From contig CAMDMA010000029.1 of NCBI GenBank assembly GCA_945902075.1, positions 1 to 45,120 of the forward strand: a stretch of DNA of 45,120 nt, read 5' to 3'. This stretch comes from Candidatus Kuenenia stuttgartensis. GTDB lineage: Bacteria > Planctomycetota > Phycisphaerae > Phycisphaerales > SM1A02. The stretch's first letter is position 1; each line of letters starts with the position of its first letter. Under the pieces are notes generated by a model that was not told the DNA's origin, ran no database searches, and saw only the letters and a list, made by a program, of their open reading frames with translations. Of this stretch, positions 8,128 through 20,100 are shown one piece after another. Both the position numbers and the translations under genes were made by a program.

Positions 8128-11100
8128 ATGAAGAAGCGAACCGCGCGCAGTGCAGCACTTGTGGTCCCAACGATTGTTGGGCCGATTCTTGCAGCAGCAC
8201 TCGCGGGTCCTGTGGGTGGAGCGCAGGTCGGCGGAACGCAACCCGATGTTGGCCAGGACAGCGCATCGTCGCAGTCATTGCCGACACCGACAGCTGCCCC
8301 CCAATCGACAAGCCCTCGTATTCGCTTCAACTTCAAGGGTCAGACCTACGACCAGATCCTCGACTATTTCAGCCGGGTCTCCGGCTACCCGATCGTGCGC
8401 GAGGTTGACGTGCCGAAGGGCACGGTCGACTACATCTATCCGAAGGAATACACGCTCGATGAAGCGCTGCAGACTCTGAATGTCTTGCTTCAGACACAGA
8501 ACTGCATGCTTCGCGTTGAAAGCGGTCGGATGTTTCTTCAGAAGCTCGATGACATGAAGCGCGAAAATGTGCCGACGTTCGTTGGCACGCTCCCCGCGCA
8601 GGTGACCGACGACACGATCGTGACCGTCGTACTGCCGCTTCTCAATGCGCAGGCAAAGGGTGTCGCGGAACAACTCAAAAACCTCGTCGCAACCTACGGC
8701 TCGGTGACGGCGCTTGAGCAGCAAAACGCCGTGCTCGTTGTTGAAACCGCGGCGCAAGTTCGTCGACTTCAACTCATCATTGACGAGCTCGATCGACAGG
8801 ACGTGGAAAACGTCATTGAGTTCATCCCCATTCGCTATGCGAAGTCTGTCGAGCTGATGAAGAGCCTGCAGGCGCTCATGGGTGAACGGGTTGTTGAATA
8901 TGTCGTAAATCCCGCCGACGGTAAGAAAACGAAGATCGAAGAGAACCGTGTCGCGGGACTCGTCGTCGCTGCCGATGAGCGAACGAATGCGATTGTTGCG
9001 CGCGGCTCGCGTGCAAAGATTGATCAACTGAAGCAGTCGATTGAGTTGCTCGACGTGCCGATCGCCGGGGGCGCGGAGCCAACGGCTTCTGGTGGGCGCG
9101 GGATGAAGACTTTCCAGGTTGCGAAAGTCAAAGCGCCGATTGCAAAGGAGCGGTTGGAGCAGCTTTTTGCCGCATATCCCGCAGATAAGAAACCCACGAT
9201 TGTTGCGTTGCCTGAAGCGGAGCGCGTGACGATTGTCGGTGACCTCGGGTCGATCGATGACGCGGAACGGTTTATCGGTGAAATGGAGGGGTTCGAGCCG
9301 TCGCGGCTGAAGCCGTCGGCCACAGTGCGCGAGCGTCTTCGCGGCGATCGCGCGATCGCTGCACTTGAACTTCAGAGCGCGTCGCCCGAAGCAATTCTTG
9401 TTGCTGCGAAGTCGCTGCTCTCGAAGCGTCAGCAGGACGAAATTTCACTCGTGGCCGGACCCGACGGCCGCACGATACTCGTCGCGGGTGATTCCGCAGA
9501 TATTGCAGGAATTCGCGCGGTGATCGAAACGCTTGATCGTCCGACCAACGTGGATCGCCAGGTGCGCTTGATGCGTGTTGCGAGTCCCGATCCTGAAAAA
9601 TCCGTCGTCCGAGCGCGCGAACTCTACGAACAGCAAACGCCTGCTGCAGACCCTGCCCGAAGCCTTCGCATTGAGCTCGATGCATCGAGCCGTGAGCTTG
9701 TACTTGTAGGCAGTGCGCAGTCAATCCAACGCTTCACTGAACTGCTGAATCAAGTCGATGGAGTTCGAGTCGTTGAGCGAGAGACCCGACGCATCGCCCT
9801 CAATAATGCGTTGCCATCAGCGATTGCGCCTCAGCTGCGCGAACTTGCGAAGCAGGTGCTTGATCCACGTGATGGAACGGCATTCGTCGCTCCAATCGTC
9901 GAGCCGCTCGATGCGACGCGATCGATTCTCGTGAGCGGTTCGCCTGCGGAAGTTTCGGAACTTCAATCTCTCGCCTCCGGACTTGATCGTCCCGCACGGG
10001 ATGCTTTCAGTTTCCGTGTCATTCCCGTACCGGGCCTCGAGGCGCAGAAGCTCGTTGATCGCACAAACCTTGTCTACGCGCAGCTTGCGAAGGGCGGGGA
10101 CGCTGAACTCGAATCGCCAGCGGTTGAGATTGACGCCTCAAGCGGTGCGCTCTTGGTGAGCGGTCGGCGCGAGGCTGTTGCGATGTATGAAAGTGCTATC
10201 GCGCAGGCACGTCAGTTGATGCCACCTACGCGAACCGGGAAGATCGTGCCAATGCGCGCGGCACTCGCTGGCGACGTTGCCACGAAGCTCGCGCCACTCC
10301 TCGCGTCTGCTGTGCCGGTTGATCCATCGCGCACGATCGCGCCAGCGGAAATCAAGGTGATTGAGCCGACCAATGCGCTCTACATCGTCGGCGAATCAGC
10401 GCAGATCGCGTTGGTTGAAAGTTTCATTCGCGACCTTGACGTGGCTGCGCCCGATGCGCTTCCACCACTGCGACTGCTTCAACTTCGCGGCGGTGATGCC
10501 GTGCAAGTCGCCGCAATGCTCGCGCAACGGTACGACACGCGCGCGCCAGAGTTGCGTCGATCGCAGCCAGTTCGAGTCGAAAGTGACGCGACGACCAACA
10601 CGCTCGTTGTCACAGCGCATCCCGCAGTGTTCGAGGAAATTCGCACACTCGTCGACGATATGAATCGTGCGGGCGATGCTGGAACCGGCCCGACGCGCGA
10701 GACTTTTGTCGTCGCGCTGAAAACCGCAAAGGCAGCAGAGCTTGCGATCGCGCTTGACCGCCTTTACCCAGCCCCGCCTGTTCCACTGGATGCGCGCGGG
10801 CGCCCGCTCCCGCATCTTCAGAAGCAAAAAGAGGTGTTTGTCGCAGCCGATCCAACGACGAACTCGCTCATAGTTGAGGCGCCGGCGGAGCGCCGCGCGA
10901 GTTTTGAAGAGCTCGTGTCCACTCTTGATCGCACACCACTTCCGCCGCTTGCGGAACTGCGCACCTATCGCGTTGAAAAGGGAGATATTGAGCGCATTGC
11001 CCAGAGTTTGCGGGATCTCGCCGCGCGTGGCATGCTCGCCAAGCCGGGCCTTGACGGCGCGAAACCTGTTGATGTGCTCATTCAACCTGAACCCGCGAGC

Positions 11101-14100
11101 CGAACGCTCATTGTTGCGGGTGACGCGACAACATTTGAGAAGACCGAGCAACTCCTGAAGCAACTACAGGCGATTCCCGCAAAGCGTGGGGTTCGTGTCG
11201 TCGATGTTGGTGCAAGTGATCCAACACAACTCGTTGCAAAGGCGATGAAGCTCGCTGCGCTCGAGCCTGTGGAGGGCGCGGCGCCGCCAGTCGAGTTGGA
11301 GATCGACATTCCAAACGGCATGATCGTCGCAAGCGGCGAGGAAGAACCGCTCGCGCGTTTTGCAGACGCCTGTCGGCAACTGCTCGCAGCGACCGCTCCT
11401 GGCGCCGATGTCCGTGTGATTCCTCTCGCACACGCGAAGGCCGTTGATGCGAAGGCTTCTATTGAAGGCCTCGCCGCGAGTCGACTCGGGCAAGCGGCAG
11501 GCTTTGCGCGCGAACCCGCGATTGAGGTGCTCGAGAAAACGAACTCTCTGCTTGTTGCTGCCGATGGGCGCCAACACGAACTTTTAGCCGTGCTCGTCAA
11601 AAATCTTGATGTGCCGTCGGGCGCGACGCCGCCGATGCGCATTCTTCAGCTTCGAACGGCCGACGCGTCCACGCTCGCGGCAGCCCTGAATGCGCAGTTC
11701 GCGCAACGCTCGCCCGACGAAAAGGGTGCGAAGCCAGTGCAGATCACCGCTGAGCCGCAAACAAATGCGCTTATCGTTGCAGCGCATCCTGATTTGCTGC
11801 CCGAAATTCAGCAAGTCATCGAGGATCTCAACGGCTCGACACGGCAATCAGCGACGGATCGTGAGATTCGAATCTTCTCTCTGAAAGTCGCGCGAGCCGC
11901 GGAACTCGCGAAGACCATCGATGAGATGTATCCGGCCCAGCCGATTCCTGTCGATCCACGCGGTCGTGCGCGACCGGAACTGCAGCCGCCGCGGGATGTG
12001 GTCGTGCGCGCCGATGCGCAGACCAACTCGCTCATCGTGGACGCACCAGTTGCGCGCATGGCAGGTTTCGACAAACTCGTCGAGCAGCTCGATCGCGCGC
12101 AGGCGACGCCCGAAGCAGAGATCCGCACCTGGCGCGTCTCCGATGCAAACATTGAAACATTGGCAAAGACCATTCGTGAGCTCGCGACAGCTGGGCAACT
12201 CGGCAGCGAGGGTTCGTCGACGGTGGTGAGTTTTGAGCCGGTGTCAAAAACGCTCGTTGTCAGCGGTGCACCCAGCGTGTTTGCAAAGGTCGAGCAAATC
12301 GTGCGTGGCGTTGAAGGCGCGGCGCAGCCTGCGACGACGCTTCGGGTGTTCAAACTCAAAGTCGCCCGCGCAGAAACGCTCGCGCCGCTCGTTCGGAGTG
12401 CGCTCGAGGGTCGGCTCGCGCAGATTGAGCCGACGCTCGCAGGAAAGTCGGAACGGGTGCTTGACGTCGCAGCAGACAAACGTTCCAACGCGCTGATCGT
12501 GAGCGCACCAGACGCCCTCATGCCCGTCGTGGAAGAACTTGTGCGGCAGCTTGATGACGGGAGCGCGAGCGCGGGCGATCCAGTCGTGCGCGTGCGACCG
12601 CTCTCTTACGCAGATGCAACGCAGGTGTCGACGAGCCTCACGCAAGCACTCGCAGCTGCCACAAATCCGACGACGCGCGAACCGCTTTCAGTCAAAGTTA
12701 TTCCTGCTACTGGCGCAAATGCGCTGCTTCTCGTGGGTCCGGTCTCCGATCTTGACGAGGCTGAGAAACTTGTTGCGCCGCTCGATGAGCGGCCGGCGCT
12801 CGACTCCGTAGATGCGAAAACGTTTCCGCTCGTGAATGCAGACTGCGCGCGTATCGCACCGCTTGTACAGCGTTTGCTCGCCGATCAACAGGAAACTGAC
12901 CCGCGCATCGTGTTGGAGCGGATGCGCCGGAATCGCGGCCAAGCCGACTCGACGCCGCCTGTACGCGTTGAAGCCGACACGCGTACGAATGCACTCATTG
13001 TCTCAGGTGCAGCGCGCATCATGACGGTTGCTGAAGGACTCATCAAACAACTCGACCGCGAGGGCGATGTCTCAGCGCGGACGTGGGCGGTCTTCACCCC
13101 AACGAAGGCGGTGGTCGCGAATCTTGTGGACGAGGCTCGGAGAATTCTCGACGCGACCAATGCGTCGGCGCTCGCGCGTGTTGAACTCTCGGCTTTGCCG
13201 CAATCTGGCACGATTGTGATTGTCGGAACATCTGAGGGCTCGGCCCAGGCGCGCGCGCTGCTTGCTGAACTCGACGAGAAAGCATTTGCTGCACCTGCCG
13301 CGGATTTCCGTGTGGTGCAACTTCGTCATGTGGCGCCTGATGTTGTCGTGAGCGCACTCAACGCAGTGCTCCTCGATCGCTCGCGTTGGCCTTCACAACT
13401 TCTCGCAGCGGCGAAGGCTGGTGCGCCTGTGGTTGAACCGAAGGTCGTGGGCGATGTACTGAACGCGCGTGTTGTCGTGACGGCGCCAACTGAACTTATG
13501 TCGGTCGCTTCGGAGGTAATCGCGCAACTGGACAAGCCCCGCGATGGGGATGCGCCGACTGAGATTCGGGTGTATCCGCTCACGCAGGCAGGAGCCGCGG
13601 ATGTTGCGAAGGCTGTAGAGCAAGCACTTTCCGCCCGAGCGGCCACGCAGCCGAATCGTCGGCGGGCGTCTGTGAGTGCAGAGCCTACGAGTAACTCGCT
13701 CGTTGTTGCTGCGGATCCAGCGCAGCTCGACGAGGTTGACGCTGTGATTCGCGCGATTGATGTGCGTGGGCCTCGCGATGCAGCCCGCGTGCGCACGGTG
13801 TTTCTTAAGAATGCGCGCGCGGGCCAAATGGCTCCGCTCGTTGAGCAACTGCTCGCTGGAGAAGAGCGGCGCGCCGACCGCGCTCGACCGACAGCGGCTG
13901 GCGTGCCAGCGAATGAGCCGCCGCTGCGCGTGATCGCAGACGAGCGCATCAACGCAGTCGTCATTTCTGCAACACCAAGCGCGCTTGATGCAGCGGAAGA
14001 AATGCTCGAACAACTTGATGTTGCGCCGGGTAAGGAGACGGATCGAACCGTTCGCGTGCTATCGCTGCGCAATGCAGATGCTGCGGAAATCGCCAAGAGT

Positions 14101-17100
14101 CTCGTTGATTTGTTTGAAACAGACGATGGGACCGAAACGCCACCTGTCGTACGGGTCAATGTCGCAAGTAACAGCCTGCTGGTCCGTGCAACAGAGAAGC
14201 AATTTTCGACGATAGAAGGCATTGTGTCGAAGCTCGACGGAGCGTCGATTGCAACGTCACGGACTCTGCGGTCGGTCCCGCTTGATCCGACAAAGGGCGA
14301 CGCCGAAGAGATGGCGCGACTTCTCCGGCGTTTGATGGAAAATTCCGATGGTGATGTCGAGGTGATCTCGGTCGAAGAGTTACTCAAGCGCTACGAGCCA
14401 GAGAAAAAGCCCGCCTCAGGAACACAAGGTCGGCGGTTCGACCTTGATGGATTACCGACGCTCACATCGTCGATGGTCGAGCCGACATGGCCACCACGAC
14501 TCCCGGCGCGCCTTGCTTTTGTTGCGCAGATTTTTGCGCAGTCGCCCTCGGCCGCTGAGTCGCAATCAACGCCAAACGTCTCGTCACCACCGATTCCAGA
14601 GTCGCTCATTCCGAAAGACGGAGAACTCGGCGCAGATACACAAGGCGTAACGGTTGCAGTCGACAAGGAATCCAACTCGCTCCTCCTGCTCGGATCGCCT
14701 CGTGAGATTGAACGGGCAATGCGACTCATTGAGCAGGCATCGAAATCATTACCGGGTGAGGGCTCGCGTATTCGCGCGATTAAGCTTCCCGCATCGAGCG
14801 ATCCAACTGCGCTCGCATCCGTGGTCGTCGGTGCACTTGCGCGTATGACTCCCGCTGGCGGCGCGATCGGCGATCTCGCCAAGCGTGTGGCCATCGTTGC
14901 GGATCCGGATACAAGATCGTTACTTGTTGTCGCGAGTGATCGCGACTTCGATGCGGTTGGACAGCTCGTCGCGACGCTCGCGCGTGGCCAACAAACGGAG
15001 ACTGTTGTTGTCAAGAGCTATGTGCTCCGCAATGCAGGTGCCGAACGTATCGCTGAGGCGTTGCGGTCAGTGGTCACACAAGGTGGCGGCACGAAGTTGC
15101 GCGCACTTGCGGTTACGCTCGCAGGTGATGCGCCCGGCACGAACGGCGAGATCACGTTTGATCCGACGAAACTCCGAGTCATTGCGGAGAAGGGTGCGAA
15201 CGCAGTCACTGTGGTTGGTTCACCTGAAGCAATCGCGTTCGCCGACCGATTCATCGCTTTCACCGACCGTGAAGAGCGCTCGATCGCGCCAGAAATGCGG
15301 TTGCTTCCGCTTCGCTACGCGCGCGCCTCCGAACTTGCGCGCACGCTACAGCTGATTTTTGCGGCACGTGGACGAGCACTTTCCCAGCAGGGGATTGTGG
15401 TGTCGATGCCGGAATTCTCCTCCGATGAGCGAACCAATACGCTCGTGGTTTCGGGCGGCGCGGAGGTCGCACCCGAGATCGAGCGGATCGCAAGCAAGCT
15501 CGATGAGCCATCAGCGAGCGGGAAAGCTCCCCTAGAGACAATTCCCCTCACGCATGCTCGTCCAACAGAGGTCGCTGCGACTGTAGAAAAACTCGTGGTC
15601 TCCGCAGACCCAGCGCGCAAAGAGCGCACGCAGATCGTCGCCGATGATGCAGCTGGGGTCATGATTGTGCGGGCAGAGCCGCTCGTGCTTGAAGAGATTC
15701 GCGCAATCGCGAAAGAGGTCGATCGTGTTGGCGCACGCCAATTCGCAATTCGCCCGATCAAACTTGAGCGCGCTGATGCGCAGCGCGTTTCGGTTGCGTT
15801 GCAGAAACTCTTTGATGATCGCGCGCAGATCACGGGCGCATCTCGGCAGCGCGGGCAGCGAGTTGTCTCCATCGTCGGTGACTCGCGAAGTGCAACGGTT
15901 TTTGTCGCGGCGAGTGACGACGATTTCAAAGAAATCTCTGAACTCGTTCAGGGCTTTGACGCGCCCGAAGTTGCGCCGTCGTACGAATTCAAGGTGTATT
16001 CATTGAAGTTTGCCCGTGCAGGCGAACTCGCGCGCACAGTGGAGCAGATGCTCAGCGAAATGGGCGAAGCAAGCGCTGAGGATGCTGCGACGGTTCGCGG
16101 CGATGAGAAGCGTAATGCTCTCATCGTTGTTGGTAGAGGTGATCGTTTTGCGCTCGTTGGTGAGATTGTTTCGACACTTGATGTTGAGCCGACCGCGGGC
16201 GACTCGCGCAGTGTGAAGACGTATGACACGCGCTTCGGTGATCTCGAGCAGGTCGCGGCGTTGGTGCGCGATACTCTTGGCGAGCGGCCGCAGCGGCCAT
16301 GGGAAACGCAGATTGCAGTTGCCGGTTCGCGCGTGATTCCTGTTCTGCGCGCGGGTCAAATCGTTGTACGCGCGACTGACGCACAGCATGCTGAGGTCAA
16401 AACGCTTCTTGATTCTCTTGCGAAAACCCTGGTTCAAGAGGGTCGCGAAACGTCGGTCATTCCTGTTGAGTTCGCATCACCTGCTGAACTCGCGCAGACC
16501 TTGAGAACGTTCCTTGACGATCGCGCTGCCGGTGCAGGCGCCGGTTCGACGTCGGCCACTATTGTCCCCTCTGCATCGGGTGGCGCACTACTCGTCGCTG
16601 GAACTGCGGAGGAAGTGGCGACTGTGCGCGACCTTGTTTCCCGCATCGACCAGCCACAGTCTGGAGGCGATCGTCAGAGCGACATCGTGGTTCTTCGAAA
16701 GGGCACCGCTGCTGAAATCGCACGTATGGTCGCTGATCAGTTTCGTGGCCGTGGTGGAGCGCAGGGTGTGACGGTGACGCCTGATGTGCGAACAAACAGC
16801 ATCCTCGTTAGCGCGCCCGCATCGCAATTCGTACAGGTTCGCGCGCTGATCGAGCGGCTTGATGCGCCAGCGAGTGCAGAGGAAACGATCATCCGCACAT
16901 TCGCACTCAAATCAGCGAAGGCGGATGAAGCCGTACGCGTACTCACACAATCATTGCAGCTTGATCCGAAGGGGCGCACGCAGGGTATTGCTGTCAAAAT
17001 CGACCCGAATGCTGCTGCGGTGCAGGTGAATGCACGCATCGTCGCAGATCGTCGGTCAAACGCATTGGTTGTGACGGCGACCGCGGAAAGTCTTCCCGTG

Positions 17101-20100
17101 ATCGAGAGTCTCCTGGCGCAACTCGATGACGCTCCAGCGAAGAGTCCGGTTGAGTTTCGCATCATCGATCTGAAGCATGCGATCGCGAGTGATGTTGCAT
17201 CGACGCTCGAGCGACTCGTTTCTGGAGACGCGTCGAAGGTTGAAGGTGCGGAGGCTCCGCGGATCGAGGCCGATACCGCGCAGAATCGTCTCATCGTTGC
17301 GGCTGGTCCGGAACAGTTCGCGACAATTCTTGAAGTTGTAAAAGCTGTCGATGTGCCGAGTGAGCGCAAGCGCGTGACCGATTTTGTTCCACTCGCCCAT
17401 GCGAAAGCGCGCGGCGTCGAAGAGGCGCTCGGTTATTTCTACGGACGATTCGCCATCGACGCGGATTCGCCAGCAAAGCAATCGGTGCGGATCGTCGGTG
17501 ACGAAGCAACCAACTCGCTCGTCATTTCTGCCGATGAGTCAGAGTGGCCAGCGATTCGTGAGCTCGTCGCGAAACTCGATAGTGAGCAGTACGACGGCTC
17601 GCGACAGTTGCGGGTTATCGCGATGAAGCACGCCGACGCGAAGAGTGTGGCAACTGCAATCAATGAAGCGTTCCGTCTCACGGCGAACCAAACCGCGCAG
17701 CCAGCTCCGGCGAAGCAGGGCGAGCCAGCAGCCCAACCTGCTGTTGTGACGCAAGCGAAGCCCGAAGAGATCGTGAGCGCAAGTGCAGACGAATTCTCGA
17801 ACAACATCGTGATCGCTGCCAGTCCGGCGAACATGAAGAAAATCGAGGCGATCATTGAGCAACTTGATCAGCCTGACTTTGCGCAACTCCCGCCGCCTCG
17901 GCTGATCGAGGTTCGTTACGGAAATCCCGAGCAACTTGCGCGTGCGATTGAGCGGGTGTTCGGCCCTGGCCGTGATGCTGGTCGCGATCGCGGGTTGCGC
18001 ATCGTTGGTGACTCGACGAGTAACGCACTCATCGTCCGCGCAAGCGAAGAAGACTTCGCAAAGATTGCCGCGATTGCTGAGGCGCTGCAACAACAGGCTA
18101 CGGAGCAGGGGCTTCAAGTCCACCTCATTCGGCTCAAGAGCGCACCAGCCGCCCGTGTAGCGGGCGCGATCCGTGAGGCATTCGCCCAGCGCGCGCGTCA
18201 AGCTGGGCTCTCGCTTTCGATTCAAGTTGACACGGTCGCCAATGGACTCGTCATCGCGTCCACCGGACCGATCTTTGATGAGATTAAGTCGATCGTCGAA
18301 CAGATGGATGCGCTCGCTCCGGACTCAACCAAGGGCATCTTCATCATCGATCTGGTGAACACGTCGCCGGAGGCAGCAAAGAAGATCATCGAAGAGATCG
18401 GGCTTGATCGTCCGCAGCCGCTTGACAGTGTCTCGAAGGTGATTTCTGAACCATTGAAGGTTTCGGTCGCGAGCGGCCGAAGCGCGCTCGTCATCGTTGC
18501 GAACCCCGCTGATCGCGACACGATCGTGTCGCTCCTTAAGTCCATCGATACCGATCCGCCGATGGCCGATGCTGATGTGCGCATCGTGCGAATGAAAAAT
18601 GCAGCGGCAACGAGCATTGCGGCGACGCTGAATGCAATGGTCGCCCAGTCGGTTGCTGCGGTGCAAGGGGGAACGGCGAAACAGGGCGAACTCGCACGCG
18701 CGCTTCAAGAGCAAGTTCGTCGCCTACAGATTCAACCAGACGGCGCGGCGGCGCCGATCGCACTCGATCTTCAGAAGCCGATCAAAATTCTTGCAGACGC
18801 AACGAGCAATGCACTCGTCCTTTCGTCGACTTCCGACAACGTGCGCGCCCTTGAAGAGGCCGCGAAGCTCTTTGACACGCTGCCAGTCACAGACGCAGCA
18901 ACTGTGCGCGTTTTTCCGCTTGAGAACATTCAGGCAACGCAGTTCGCGCGCATCGTGCGCGAGCTCTTCACGCAGGGGAAGCAACTCGGCGTGCTGCAAG
19001 GGACGCAGGTGAAGGCTCAAGCCGGTGGCGCAACGGGCGAAGCACTCGCGCAGGATGTCGCGATGTCAGTTGATGATCGAACCAACACCGTCGTGGTGGC
19101 TGGAAAGGAGGAGGCGGTTGCACTCGTAGAAGTACTGCGCGATCGTCTTGACTCGCAGGTGTCCGTCGGATGGATCGAACCGCGTATCGTCAAACTTCAA
19201 TACGCGGATGCTCGTGAGATCGCGGAGATGCTTCGCACGGTACTGGTTGAGGGCTCAACGAAACTTCCCGAGAGTGGTCCGTTGCAGAAGCAGGTTGGTC
19301 GGATTCGTATGGCGCGGGCGGGCGATGGAACGGTGCCGCCAACCGTCCTTGAGAGCGACATCTTTGCACCACTCACCCAGTTGGTGATCCGCCCGGATAT
19401 GACGACGAATTCGCTCGTACTCGTTGGGAGTACGCAGAACCTCGAAATTGTTGGCGCGTTGATTCAGCAGCTCGACACGGAGGCGGCTGCGCCTGGCGCT
19501 CTTGTACGCATTTATCCCCTTGAGAATGCAAGTGCGTCGCGCATTGGCCCACTGGTTGTGCAGCTCTTTGAGCAGCAGTTCGCGGCGAAGACCATTCGCG
19601 CCGAGGACCGTGTGCGTGTCGTTCCGGATGAGCGGCTCAATTCTCTTGTGGTGTCGACAAGTGTTCGGAGCTTTGCGGTACTCGATGAATTGCTCAAGAG
19701 TCTTGATCAGAAGGTGACACCCGACATTCGCGAGATTCGCACGATTGATCTGAAGCATGCAAGCGCACCAAGGCTCGCGGTCATCCTTCAGCGGATGATG
19801 GATGCGCGTGTGGATCGTCTTAAGAAAGCAAGTCCGGAGACAGCGGATCTCGAGCGCGCGACCATCGCTTCAGATGAGCGCACCAATCAACTACTTGTTG
19901 CAGCGGGTGCTGACGCATTTGATGTGCTTCAGTCGCTCATCAACGATCTCGATACCGCGGAGCTCCTCGAGGAGTCCGGTGTTGAAGTTGTTCCGGTGAA
20001 GAAAGCAAATCTTGATCGGCTCTCTGGGGCAATCGCGCAGATCCTCAATCGGCGCTTCGCAGAACTGACGCCCGAAGTCGCGAAGCGCGTCAAGCCGCTG

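Noticed and set aside
13326-14387. 353-residue open frame antisense within gspD
   Set aside because: Composition (Ser, Thr, Arg, Ala) is that of a mirror frame; the sense strand is a well-conserved secretin repeat.
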